Origin: a bacterium A37T11
GTDB lineage: Bacteria; Bacteroidota; Bacteroidia; Sphingobacteriales; Sphingobacteriaceae
Direction: 5' to 3'
DNA length: 64,000 nucleotides
NCBI GenBank assembly: GCA_900109895.1
Contig: FOBR01000026.1
Location: 1 to 64,000 of the forward strand
Below, piece by piece: positions 8,768-18,260 of the stretch. The position numbers and the translations under genes were made by a program. The first letter of the stretch is position 1, and each line of letters starts with the position of its first letter. The notes beneath the pieces were generated by a model that was given only the letters and a program-made list of their open reading frames with translations, ran no database searches and was not told the origin of the DNA.

Positions 8768-9736
8768 TTGGAAATTTATGGGCGATCCTTAAAACTTCAG
8801 CTTTCTAAAGTAGTATTGCCGGTCGTCGTCAGTTATGTCCCGCATCACATGGCATGGGTTTCCTACAGCAATTACATTTGCCGGGATATCCCTGATTGCC
8901 TGCAAAATAAAGAAGATAAGCCAATTAAAGATTCCCTGCCATCGTATATTGATTTTTTAAAAAAGACTGAATGGGTGGGTACAGACGATGGTGTGGGCAG
9001 CCAGTTTCCCCGGCCAGTAGACATAACTTTTGGTAATGACAGCTCGCTGGCTATTTATGCGGTTTACAACATTAGAACTGAAAACAGCAACAAGAATATG
9101 ATTAAAGCCGATAGTTTGCTGGGTAAAATAACAAAAATTGATAGCATAGCTGACGGAAGCACGCAAATCACAGTAAATTTTCCGGTCATGGGGGGTGATG
9201 AGGTGATCACCATTAAGGATAGAAAAAAACTGACGTTATTGTTTGCTGATCATAATAGCCCGCATTTAAATTCCTTTAACTACACCCTGGATCTATTTCC
9301 TGCTACCGGATTTTCATTAACCGATACTAAGTGGAGCGGTGCATTAGCCAACCCAGATGAAACCCCCGTAAACTATAGGTATAACTACCCTGACCTTAGT
9401 GCAGTGAATTTTCATACGACCTCAATAGGTAAGACGGCCTCTATTATTAAAAACGGTGGAGTAGCCTATGAGAATATCTACAAACAAATGGGTGCCCGGG
9501 TTTACGTAACGGGCTACAATGAAGGTTACAGCTGGGATATGGACATTGCAAGTGAAACTGGCAATTATACCGATTGGCGACAAGGCAGAACCATCATCTA
9601 TTACGGTGTAATACTCCCTACTGGTAATAACATGTATGTCGATGCGCGATCATCCAATGCCCGGTTGCCAAATTACACCCAAAGTTCTGAAATTTATGGC
9701 CCCAAAGGGGTTACTCCTAATATTAGTAAGCAGTAG
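8768..9736 (+). CDS. 5'-truncated secreted protein of unknown function, fused to antisense maa remnant
   Basis: The reading frame is open from TTG 8768, but its first 40 or so codons are the antisense strand of the maa fragment at 8789-8892. Genuine sequence appears to begin at 8893 with DCLQNKEDKP, where Cys followed by a polar tail looks like the first residue of a mature lipoprotein whose signal peptide has been cut off. The remainder is beta-rich with two similar openings, KKTEWVGTDDG and TDTKWSGALAN, suggesting two related beta domains, and ends in a Tyr/Asn-rich segment. I recognise no family. It is probably non-functional or at least mislocalised. It converges on the FAD oxidoreductase gene. 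Confidence 0.55.
   Translation: MEIYGRSLKLQLSKVVLPVVVSYVPHHMAWVSYSNYICRDIPDCLQNKEDKPIKDSLPSYIDFLKKTEWVGTDDGVGSQFPRPVDITFGNDSSLAIYAVYNIRTENSNKNMIKADSLLGKITKIDSIADGSTQITVNFPVMGGDEVITIKDRKKLTLLFADHNSPHLNSFNYTLDLFPATGFSLTDTKWSGALANPDETPVNYRYNYPDLSAVNFHTTSIGKTASIIKNGGVAYENIYKQMGARVYVTGYNEGYSWDMDIASETGNYTDWRQGRTIIYYGVILPTGNNMYVDARSSNARLPNYTQSSEIYGPKGVTPNISKQ
8789..8892 (-). pseudogene. 3' fragment of maltose O-acetyltransferase gene (direct-repeat copy A)
   Basis: On the minus strand this reads RDIPANVIAVGNPCHV..., continuing to YYFRKLKF and a TAA stop. It matches the last 33 codons of the intact gene at 20190-20789. In the 102-bp match 8791-8892 versus 20192-20293 I count four mismatches: one synonymous and three conservative (V/I, R/H, E/D). 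The match stops abruptly at 8892/8893. No start or upstream part is present, so it is a remnant. Confidence 0.9.
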
Positions 9737-9800
9737 GTTTTAGGAAAACCATTGGCGGAATTCTTAATTTTGGTCATGTCCTGTGCTTGCAGGCCTAAAA

Positions 9801-11444
9801 TCATTGGGCTAGCACTTGTTTTCTGCTTTCTAATACTTTTTTGAGTTGTTGATAATCGATATCCTGCACAGCCTTGTCTGAATCTATGGCCAGCACTGCT
9901 GCAGCAGCGGCACTTTGGCCAAGGATCATAAATACGGGCTCCATGCGAATGGAACCATAGGCAATGTGCGAGCTGGACACGCATACGGGCACAAGCAGGT
10001 TGCTGCATTCTTCTTTTTTAGGCGTGATGGAGCCGTAAGAGATCTGATAGGGTTTCTTCGGGATCACCCCTATATCTCCCTCATTCTGTACAAAACCGTC
10101 TGGTTTGATGTACCGCTGTGCATTGTGCGAATCAAGTGCATAGGAACCCATGCCCACTGGGTCTTTGATGGCTGACTCGCTGAAAGTATCGTGCTCTGTC
10201 ATCACATGCTGGCCGATCAGCCGGCGGGCCTCCCGAATGTATAACTGATGAGGCCAGTTGTCATTGTCTGTAAACTCGTCTTTGGCCAGCCTCCACTGCG
10301 ACATCTCTTTGCGTACGTCTTCGGGTACTTTTGGGTCGTTGGCCAGATAATACATCAGTCCTTGCTGGTAGTCCTTGTGGGCCTGAATGATTTTTTTGCG
10401 GTCCTCGTAGCTGGCTTCGGGATATGCGTAGTTCATCCCAATAAAATCGGTACTAAAAGGTCCGTGATTGTTGGTATCGGTCTTCCGGTTAGGAATAGGG
10501 TCAAACTTCCGGAACGTCTCTCTCCAGCCACTGGTAAAAACCCGCGCTAGCAATTCGTAATTGTCCGGATTGTAATTCGCTGGCTTCGGAAAGGGCACGC
10601 GGTTATCTGGGTTATTGCTGAGTGCCATCCGGAAGCAGTATGCTTGTACTTTTTTATCCGCCTCACCAAATTTGCCTGGAGGAAGGTCAGACACCCCATA
10701 CAATAGCCCACTGGAAGAGTCTCCGGGTATCTTATACGGGCTGATATTTTTTTTGAAATAATGGTAGTGGTGCAGTACCCCTACCTGTACCCCATTGTAT
10801 TTTTCGTTATAGGTACTGTTAGCTTCCCGGCCTACATGATAGCTCACCCCTGCTGCGGCCATCAGGTCGCCTTCATAGGTGGCGTCGATGAAAACCTTGC
10901 CGGTGAAGGTTTTTCCGCTCAGTGTTTTGATTGATAGGATCCGGCCATCTTTTTTGATAACCCCACCTTTGCTCCTGTCCAGCCACTCGTCCCGATATAC
11001 CTTGAGTTTATTTTCCTTCACAAAGTCTTCAAAGATTTGCCCGGCGGTATGCGGCTCAAAGATCCACATGGTGTGCGAGTCGCCATCAATGGCAGGAGTG
11101 CCCTGACCCTTATTGCCATATTCAGCATGTTTTTGCCATTTCCAAGCGGCTGAATCCTGGTAGTGCAGGTATACCCGGTGGTAAAACTCCCGTGCCAGAC
11201 CTCCGATGACGCCTTTATTGCCTGTATCGGTAAAACCGAGTCCTCCAGAAGAAAGACCTCCCAAATGCGTGTCTGGGGAAACTACAATTACCTTTTTGCC
11301 CGAATTCACAGCTTCAACTGCGGCAGTTATGGCAGCAGCGGTTCCTCCGTAAATGATCAGGTCGGCGGTGTAAGGATCAGATTTAGACTGACCAAGGGAT
11401 ATATTCAATAAAAATACAACTGAAAATAAAATATTTTTTTTCAT
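9801..11444 (-). CDS. FAD-dependent oxidoreductase, secreted (PF12831-type)
   Basis: 547-residue protein with signal peptide (about 1-20). A Rossmann dinucleotide motif follows at once (DLIIYGGTAAAITAAVEAVN), then the segment HLGGLSSGGLGFTD typical of the FAD-dependent oxidoreductase family often annotated in polysaccharide loci. Further features are IDATYEGDLMAAAGV and a C-terminal FAD-binding part with PVCVSSSHIAYGSIRMEPVFMILGQSAAAAA. The reaction is unknown; oxidation of a sugar or lyase product is a guess. It starts 2 bp before the end of the upstream glycosidase gene region and is the last gene of locus 2. No missing motif seen. Confidence 0.88.
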   Translation of the reverse strand: MKKNILFSVVFLLNISLGQSKSDPYTADLIIYGGTAAAITAAVEAVNSGKKVIVVSPDTHLGGLSSGGLGFTDTGNKGVIGGLAREFYHRVYLHYQDSAAWKWQKHAEYGNKGQGTPAIDGDSHTMWIFEPHTAGQIFEDFVKENKLKVYRDEWLDRSKGGVIKKDGRILSIKTLSGKTFTGKVFIDATYEGDLMAAAGVSYHVGREANSTYNEKYNGVQVGVLHHYHYFKKNISPYKIPGDSSSGLLYGVSDLPPGKFGEADKKVQAYCFRMALSNNPDNRVPFPKPANYNPDNYELLARVFTSGWRETFRKFDPIPNRKTDTNNHGPFSTDFIGMNYAYPEASYEDRKKIIQAHKDYQQGLMYYLANDPKVPEDVRKEMSQWRLAKDEFTDNDNWPHQLYIREARRLIGQHVMTEHDTFSESAIKDPVGMGSYALDSHNAQRYIKPDGFVQNEGDIGVIPKKPYQISYGSITPKKEECSNLLVPVCVSSSHIAYGSIRMEPVFMILGQSAAAAAVLAIDSDKAVQDIDYQQLKKVLESRKQVLAQ

Positions 11445-11445
11445 C

Positions 11446-12978
11446 TTATTCTATATAACTAATTTTTCCCTTTACATAGATCATTTGATCGTTGACCAAT
11501 AGTTTAATCGAGCCATTGATAGGCGACTCAATTCTTGAATTCCCCATAATATCTGTAATTTTTAATGAATGAGTGGTATGGAAGATCACCTGCATACTCT
11601 TATGTGCATACATGACTCTCACCGACTCGTGATCTTTCTCAAATAAATAACTAAAGGTGGGTGCCTTTTCTGTCTTCAAAAACCGACCACCTGATAATTC
11701 TCTGATAAGTACTCCATAGGAAACATAGGCTGGTTTGGGAACGTATGCACCCAACACATCATCCGGGTGACGGATCAAACCAAAATTACTCTCCCGATCA
11801 CGGCTAAGGGTATCCTGGTTCTGTAAATTATATATACTAACCTTTGAAATACCATGTGCAAGGGCAGTTATTATTCTTCTAACGGTGTACCCAGCTTGCA
11901 AATAGACATCTATGCTGGTATTGCTGTTACCTGTTTCTGACAGAATCATAGGAACTGTGTGGCCATTTGCCTGAGATTTGACATAATTACGGTACTGGTT
12001 AATTACTGTGATGATATTTTCTGGTAGCAAGCCGTACGCATGAAAACTGAATTGGTCAACATATGAAAGCGCTCCTTGCAAAAATAACTTATCAAGAAAA
12101 CCCACCGTAGTGAATTTTGGATTGCCGCTCAGGACAAAGCCTGTTATCAGAACATCCGGTCTGGTAATTTTGAGATAGACGAAGCTACTTTTCAGAAGAT
12201 TTAAATAGGCTTCAGCCCGCTCGTCCCATGAAGTTAATCCTTTGCTGTATGTAGGCAGATCCGGTTCATTCCATATTTCTACTTCTTTTACTTGGGGATA
12301 ATGATCGATCACGCGCTTTATATAGTTGGTAAAGGCCGCTACAGATTCTTTCGTTACCGGGAAATGCCCCTGATCATATAAAGGATTATACACACCCATT
12401 GTTGCATACAACCGGATGCCATAGCCGGTTATTTGTTCCATAACTGTATCAAATTTGGCCGGAAACCGATAGATACCTTTGGTTTTTTCAATTTCTTGCC
12501 AACGGAAACAATCACGTACATATTTTACTCCCAACCTTGCCACGACTGGAATTGTTTTCGAATAATCTTCCCATGAATGGGTTTGAACCATAAAAGGTGA
12601 GGAAGCAAATTTAGAGGGATCAAATTCAGTGAGAACCGCAAAGCTGGTCGTTTTCTCTAATAGGGCAGTTCCGTTACGGATTGATTTCACTGTTAAACTA
12701 AACCAACCTAATTTTTCAGTCTGTATATGAATACTTGCCGTATCGCCTGATACCGCGAGGGTATCAGTGCCTAGTAGCTGGTTCCAATAATCCTTGTAAG
12801 TGAATGTAATTAACTGGGTAGTCGTTTGAATCTTAAATATGATGGGTTCTGTTTTTAAGAATACATTGCCGGTGACACTCTGCCGGATGATCAGGTAATC
12901 TTTGCCTGCATTTTTGGCCATCAGACTTTCCCCTGAAAAGACAGCCAATAAAATTAGTATAATTACACTATTTTTCAT
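11446..12978 (-). CDS. Clan GH-A-like glycoside hydrolase, secreted
   Basis: 510-residue protein with signal peptide. An N-terminal beta-sandwich-like region (about 25-120) precedes a TIM-barrel: GVKYVRDCFRWQEIEKTKGIYRF (split around residue 160), the acid/base motif EIWNEPD (Glu about 238) at the end of strand 4, and the nucleophile candidate ILSETG (Glu about 348) at strand 7. This layout fits clan GH-A, with resemblance to GH39/GH5-type enzymes; I cannot assign the family. A small C-terminal beta domain follows. It is co-directional with susD (19-bp gap) and the FAD oxidoreductase (1-bp gap), so it is the glycan-cleaving enzyme of locus 2. Confidence 0.8.
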   Translation of the reverse strand: MKNSVIILILLAVFSGESLMAKNAGKDYLIIRQSVTGNVFLKTEPIIFKIQTTTQLITFTYKDYWNQLLGTDTLAVSGDTASIHIQTEKLGWFSLTVKSIRNGTALLEKTTSFAVLTEFDPSKFASSPFMVQTHSWEDYSKTIPVVARLGVKYVRDCFRWQEIEKTKGIYRFPAKFDTVMEQITGYGIRLYATMGVYNPLYDQGHFPVTKESVAAFTNYIKRVIDHYPQVKEVEIWNEPDLPTYSKGLTSWDERAEAYLNLLKSSFVYLKITRPDVLITGFVLSGNPKFTTVGFLDKLFLQGALSYVDQFSFHAYGLLPENIITVINQYRNYVKSQANGHTVPMILSETGNSNTSIDVYLQAGYTVRRIITALAHGISKVSIYNLQNQDTLSRDRESNFGLIRHPDDVLGAYVPKPAYVSYGVLIRELSGGRFLKTEKAPTFSYLFEKDHESVRVMYAHKSMQVIFHTTHSLKITDIMGNSRIESPINGSIKLLVNDQMIYVKGKISYIE

Positions 12979-12997
12979 CAGTCATTTAATTCAAATT

Positions 12998-14599
12998 TCA
13001 GTATCCTGTATTTTGAGTCACCAATTTATTTAAAGACAACTCATAACTTGGAATGGGCAATAAGAGGTTCCTGTCCGAAATGGCGGTGGCTGCGGTCGTT
13101 ATTGCGAGTGTAGTTCCACCGTTTGCCCGTGCATATGCCAAATAGTTTTTCATGTCTCCTATAAAATTACCCCACCTGATCAAATCTGGCTTTCTTAAGG
13201 CTTCGAAACACAATTCCCTCGCTCTTTCCTCCTTAATAGCTTGTAAGAATTGATCCTTACTGAGATTCTCTGCTAGGTCGGGATGAGCATTGGGGTGCGG
13301 TGGACTAGGCAGCATAAACCCATAGGCTCTACGGCGCACGGTATTTATAGCGTCATACGCTTCGGATGTGGGACCATTGTGCACAGCATTTTCTGCTTCT
13401 GCGTACATTAACAATACATCGCTGTATCGTAGTAACGGAAAATTTTGTGGAGTATAGTTTGAATTTTTTGGAATTACCACTTCGTATTCACGCCTCCATT
13501 TCCCAGCGCACATCTGCCAAATATTAGTAACAGCGGTCTTAACTCCTACCGTTTTTGTACCCCAGTTATAGTTGGCACATGCCCAATCCCTGCGTAGGTC
13601 AAGGGAGCCCTTATTCGGGCTACTTTCACTTTCGGGATCGATCTCATATAAATCATACAGGTATCTGGTTGCCACTATGCTTCCCGTGCTAAATCCAATA
13701 TTTGCATCACTGCACCTGATGCCACACCACCTTCCGGCATATGTTCCGCCTTTATTGGTCAAACCATCGTTATTCCGATAAAACTCCAGTTCCCATATAC
13801 TTTCTTTAGTATCATATTTATCCGTTGCATAATTTAAATATATTTGGGCATAGTCCGGATTTAACGCATGCTCCCCGGATTCAATCACTTTTTTTGCCCA
13901 ATCGCTCGCTTCCTGATACTTTGATTGATCATTAACCGGATACCCTGCCATGTAAAGACACACTCTGCTGAGAATACCTTCTACCGCTGTCTTGGTCACC
14001 TTCCCCCCGTAACCTAAAGAAGTGACGGTTTGGCTTGCCAGCAATCCTTCTGCTATTTCCATATCATGGATAATTTGAGCGTAAACTTCTTTGCTTGCCG
14101 TCCTGGCAATATCAACCTCAGATACAGATGAAGTTGATGAGAGCTTTAGTGGAACATCTCCATAATTGCTAACGAGCAAAAAATAAAAATAGGCTCTTAA
14201 AAACAATGCTTCTCCTTTGATAATTTGGCGGCGGCTTTCATTCATAGTGGGTTTGTCAACATTCTCCAGTAAGAGATTAGCTCGTTCAATCGCTATATAA
14301 CAACTCTGCCAAAACAGATTCAGTTTATCATAAGCTGCATCGTACTGATAGGAGGTTTCTAATTTTACATTAAAATCATACGATTCATCAGTGTTTACAT
14401 TAAAAATGTATAAGTAGTTATTGCCATAACAATCAACATGGGTTAATTGGGAATAAACGCCGTCTAAGGCAGCTTGCAGCTCAGTTTCATTTGAATAGTA
14501 AAGTTCAGGAACAACAAAGTCTGTAGGCTCGGTCTCAAGAAAGCTTTTACAAGAAAACAGGCACGTAAGTCCCATAAAAAGCAAAATAAATTTTGTCAT
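12998..14599 (-). CDS. RagB/SusD family nutrient-uptake lipoprotein (locus 2)
   Basis: 533-residue surface lipoprotein with lipobox LTCLFSC (Cys about 17). SusD traits are the opening FLETEPTDFVVPELYYSNETELQ (split by the family's usual N-terminal helix), GEALFLRAYFYFLLVSNYGDVPL, AVEGILSRVCLYMAG, and the C-terminal KEERARELCFEALRKPDLIRWG and LLPIPSYEL. It starts 6 bp after susC of locus 2 and forms the substrate-capturing lid of that transporter. Confidence 0.95.
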   Translation of the reverse strand: MTKFILLFMGLTCLFSCKSFLETEPTDFVVPELYYSNETELQAALDGVYSQLTHVDCYGNNYLYIFNVNTDESYDFNVKLETSYQYDAAYDKLNLFWQSCYIAIERANLLLENVDKPTMNESRRQIIKGEALFLRAYFYFLLVSNYGDVPLKLSSTSSVSEVDIARTASKEVYAQIIHDMEIAEGLLASQTVTSLGYGGKVTKTAVEGILSRVCLYMAGYPVNDQSKYQEASDWAKKVIESGEHALNPDYAQIYLNYATDKYDTKESIWELEFYRNNDGLTNKGGTYAGRWCGIRCSDANIGFSTGSIVATRYLYDLYEIDPESESSPNKGSLDLRRDWACANYNWGTKTVGVKTAVTNIWQMCAGKWRREYEVVIPKNSNYTPQNFPLLRYSDVLLMYAEAENAVHNGPTSEAYDAINTVRRRAYGFMLPSPPHPNAHPDLAENLSKDQFLQAIKEERARELCFEALRKPDLIRWGNFIGDMKNYLAYARANGGTTLAITTAATAISDRNLLLPIPSYELSLNKLVTQNTGY

Positions 14600-14605
14600 G
14601 ATCTG

Positions 14606-17600
14606 TTAAAAATTTATGTCAGCACCAAATGTAAAGGTCCGCGCCCTCGGATAGGCAGAATAGTCAAAACCAGGTGTCAGGGTTGAATTTCGGATGGATA
14701 CCTCAGGGTCAGGACCAGAATAATTAGTCCAGGTAATCAAATTTTGCGCTGATAAATAAAACCTAAAAGATTTTATATTCAATTTTTTAGTCAATTCTTT
14801 TCCTATCGTATACCCGAGCGCAAGCGTCTTAAGGCGGATATATGATCCGTCTTCAATAACCCTGTCTGAGTAGGCGAATGGTCCCTGCCCGCCTGCTCTG
14901 AAAAGCGTGTTGCTGGGATTGTCAGGTTCCCATCGTTCTTTTACGGTCGCAAATTGATTTAAGTGGGAAAGGTTAGACGGATTTCCTTCCAGGATGAGGC
15001 GATTGGCATTCAGTAGATCATTCCCATATGACCATTGAAAAAACACGTTCAGGTCAACGTTGCGATATGTGAAGTTATTGGTGATACCTCCTGCGTGGAT
15101 GGGAATTCCTTTTCCAATAGTCGTAATATCGTCATTGTTAATAACAAGATCTCCATTTAGGTCTTTATATTTGTTATCGCCGGGTTTGATATTGGCTCTT
15201 GGGTTGCCATTAGTGGTTATATTGCTTTTTAGTACGTACACGTTATTATTAAGATCAAAATCGTCATATTGATACACACCATCCCAACGATATCCTCTCA
15301 TTTGGGCTACTGATTGGCCAACGATGGCGGTATACGGAAATAACGAATTATACTGTTGTGAAAATAATACAGTGCTTAATAACTCATCTTGGTTTTCTGT
15401 TAATTCCAATACATTATTCTGATTAAATCCGATATTAAAGCTGGTTTCCCATTTAAAATTTTCATGGACGATATTCATCGTATTTAAAGTAATTTCCAAC
15501 CCTTTGTTCCGGATCTTACCAATATTTTTTAAGGCGGAACTAAATCCCATGGAATAAGGTAGGTTAGCCAACAATAACAGGTTGTGGGTATCTTTTTTAT
15601 AGACATCCACTATTAATGTAATGCGTTGGTTAAACAGGCCCAGATCCAATCCAACATCCGTTTGCGCCATGGTTTCCCATTTCAAATTTGGATTTCCAAG
15701 AGTTGATATCTGAGCTCCTGTGGAAGTATTTGCATTTTGGTAAGGATATCCTGCTTCTGATCCCAGATAGATTTGTGTAAGGTAACCAAAGTCTGATACA
15801 CGGTTATTTCCTACAAGGCCATAGCTAATCCTCATTTTCGCGTCGGAAACAACCGCTGCGCTTTTCATAAATTGCTCTTTTGCTATATTCCAAGCAAAAG
15901 CTCCTGAAGGAAAATAGCCCCACTGGTTTCCACTTTTAAATTTAGAAGATCCATCCGTCCGAAATGAAACTGTAAACAAGTATTTGGATCGGTAACCATA
16001 ATTGATCCGGGAGAGAAATGAGGCCAACTTCCACCGAGAGCTTGAAGCTGCTGCTGACAGTGACGTGGTTTGATCTAGCCCGTCAAGGCCAAGGGCCTCA
16101 TTAGGTATATGATTGGCATAATACCCATTTCTTGATGTGGTGAGTCCTTGCAGTGTAAAACCTGCAACGACATTCAGCGTATGCGATTTTTTAAAAATTT
16201 TATTATAGGTCAACGTGTTTTCATTTAGCCACGACCTGGGGTTGGTGTAGTAAACAGAACCATTAACCCCAGCTGGATTGTAGATACTTCCCCTTGCCGT
16301 CATAGAATTGAAGAAATTCTCACTTTTTACCATGTTATTGGAAATTCCTCCTGTGATTTTTAATTTAAGTTCTGGAAAGAAAGCATATTCTGCATATGCA
16401 TTTGCATATAGATTGTCTGTAAAAGTATTACTGATCTGATTCTTGGTTGATATAACCGGATTAACGCGATAATCGGCGCCGTTTCCATCCAGCTCGGGAT
16501 CTATGAACTGCCCGAATAGGTCCGAATTATCATCTTTTCCCGTAACCGGCCTGTAACCCCAGACTGAATAAAACAGATTATTGGAGTAGGATACGTTCAG
16601 GCCGTTTTCAGCAGGATTGACTCCATGTGTTTTGCTGCTACTATAATTAATGTTTACGCCCGCCTTCAATTTATTACTGATGGTCTGGTCTAAATTCACC
16701 CTTCCCTGATATCGCCTGAATCCTGAATTCAATACAATACCGTCCTGATCCAGGATATTTCCTGAAATGGCATATTTTGTTTTATCATTTCCCCCTCTTA
16801 GTGCGATAGAATAATTTTGAATCGGGGCGGTCTGGTATATATAATCTTGCTGATCTATACCTTTTATATTTTTATAGGATTCTAGGGTCTTTCCGTTGGT
16901 CAAATAAACATTTTCAGCTTCCGTCAGATTAATTTCCATTTGATATTTAACAAATTCATATGGATTCAGTAAATCCATTTTTTTTCCAACTTTTTGTATA
17001 CCATAGTAGGTATTAAAAGCTAATTGTGCAGGTCCGGAGGTTCCTCTTTTTGTGGTGATGATGACTACACCGTTGGCACCTCGCGCACCGTAGATGGCGG
17101 TAGCTGAAGCATCCTTTAGCACTGTAATGGAGGCTATGTCCATATTATTTAGGGAGTTTCCCATATTTTCTTCCATAGGAAATCCATCGATGACGTACAA
17201 GGGAGAATTATCTTGTGTTATGGAGCCGGCTCCCCTGATGACGATATTGTTATTTTGACCGGGCTGACCGTCATTTCCACTCACTGCCACCCCAGCGACC
17301 CGACCTGCCAAAGCCTCATCGAAAGATTTAACAGGGGCCTTATCCATATCATGAATATTGACAGATGCTACTGAACCAGTTTGATCTGCTTTTTTAATCT
17401 CGCCATATCCGATCACCACAACCTCATTTAAATTGTCCTTTTGGAGACTCATCGAAACATTAACCGCAGTATTGTCTCCTATCTTTCTTTCAACTGTTCC
17501 ATAGCCTATATAGCTAAATACCAATACTACGCTACCATTTATCACTTTGATACTATATCCGCCCTGTGCATTGGTCACTACACCCGTTGCTACTCCTTTT

Positions 17601-18088
17601 ATCCGGACAGTTACTCCGGCTAATGCTTGGCCTTTATCATCGGTCACTTTCCCTGTAATAGTCCGTTGCTGATTTTGAGCATATACTAACGAGGGCATAG
17701 GTATTTTGTTAGTTGTTGCCATATTTAATGCTTTTCCAATCAAAATGGTGTTATCTTTGAGTTCATAGGTAAGCGATAACGGATTTAGTATTTTCTTTAG
17801 AAGGTCCTCAAGGGGCATTTCTGTTGCCGAGACGTTAATGGCTATAGCAGGATTGACAAAGCGATCATTATAGATAACTTTGTGATTTGTTTGCTGACGG
17901 ATCATGTCAAAGATCTGGCTTATGGGCCTATTTTTGACATTTATTGTAATAGTTTGCGACATGGAAGCAGCGCTTACGTGTAGACATCCCCAAATTATTA
18001 GTAAAGTAGTTACTTTCATAACTAAGATTAACTGGTTTATCCGATGTGGCAAGCTAATGCCACAACAAGAAATTACATAATTTATCAT
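14606..18088 (-). CDS. SusC/RagA family TonB-linked outer-membrane transporter with STN domain (locus 2)
   Basis: 1160-residue outer-membrane transporter. Signal peptide about 18-45, within a long N-terminal extension; an internal ATG at 18019 is an alternative start. STN domain about 50-115 (NRPISQIFDMIRQQTNHKVIY), carboxypeptidase-regulatory-like domain from about 143 (RTITGKVTDDKGQALAGVTV), a VVVIGYGEIKKAD segment, and a plug with NMDIASITVLKDASATAIYG and GANGVVIITTKRG. The C-terminus is a barrel ending in Phe. The STN domain and the adjacent fecR/fecI pair indicate regulation by trans-envelope signalling. Unlike its locus 1 counterpart it has no palindromic insert in the STN linker. Confidence 0.95.
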   Translation of the reverse strand: MINYVISCCGISLPHRINQLILVMKVTTLLIIWGCLHVSAASMSQTITINVKNRPISQIFDMIRQQTNHKVIYNDRFVNPAIAINVSATEMPLEDLLKKILNPLSLTYELKDNTILIGKALNMATTNKIPMPSLVYAQNQQRTITGKVTDDKGQALAGVTVRIKGVATGVVTNAQGGYSIKVINGSVVLVFSYIGYGTVERKIGDNTAVNVSMSLQKDNLNEVVVIGYGEIKKADQTGSVASVNIHDMDKAPVKSFDEALAGRVAGVAVSGNDGQPGQNNNIVIRGAGSITQDNSPLYVIDGFPMEENMGNSLNNMDIASITVLKDASATAIYGARGANGVVIITTKRGTSGPAQLAFNTYYGIQKVGKKMDLLNPYEFVKYQMEINLTEAENVYLTNGKTLESYKNIKGIDQQDYIYQTAPIQNYSIALRGGNDKTKYAISGNILDQDGIVLNSGFRRYQGRVNLDQTISNKLKAGVNINYSSSKTHGVNPAENGLNVSYSNNLFYSVWGYRPVTGKDDNSDLFGQFIDPELDGNGADYRVNPVISTKNQISNTFTDNLYANAYAEYAFFPELKLKITGGISNNMVKSENFFNSMTARGSIYNPAGVNGSVYYTNPRSWLNENTLTYNKIFKKSHTLNVVAGFTLQGLTTSRNGYYANHIPNEALGLDGLDQTTSLSAAASSSRWKLASFLSRINYGYRSKYLFTVSFRTDGSSKFKSGNQWGYFPSGAFAWNIAKEQFMKSAAVVSDAKMRISYGLVGNNRVSDFGYLTQIYLGSEAGYPYQNANTSTGAQISTLGNPNLKWETMAQTDVGLDLGLFNQRITLIVDVYKKDTHNLLLLANLPYSMGFSSALKNIGKIRNKGLEITLNTMNIVHENFKWETSFNIGFNQNNVLELTENQDELLSTVLFSQQYNSLFPYTAIVGQSVAQMRGYRWDGVYQYDDFDLNNNVYVLKSNITTNGNPRANIKPGDNKYKDLNGDLVINNDDITTIGKGIPIHAGGITNNFTYRNVDLNVFFQWSYGNDLLNANRLILEGNPSNLSHLNQFATVKERWEPDNPSNTLFRAGGQGPFAYSDRVIEDGSYIRLKTLALGYTIGKELTKKLNIKSFRFYLSAQNLITWTNYSGPDPEVSIRNSTLTPGFDYSAYPRARTFTFGADINF

Positions 18089-18159
18089 TAAGTTTGTAAA
18101 GTTTGGATGGTTTCAATATCCGGTTTAATACTGGCTTATAACATTTCCGTATCCGAACA

Positions 18160-18190
18160 GCACAGGGGGGTGGTGACAACACTTCCCTGC
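18160..18190 (-). other. Leader hairpin upstream of susC (locus 2)
   Basis: In the 172-bp fecR-susC gap an imperfect hairpin GCAGGG-AAGTG / CAC-CCCCTGTGC can form. It shares the AAGTG...CCAC layout with the hairpin at 6726-6753 in locus 1. The remainder of the gap is AT-rich. Confidence 0.3.
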
Positions 18191-18260
18191 ATTGTTTTGC
18201 TTGATTTTTTTACGTTTTTTCCATAATATTTATTTTCTTTTGTGTTTAATTGATATGTAA

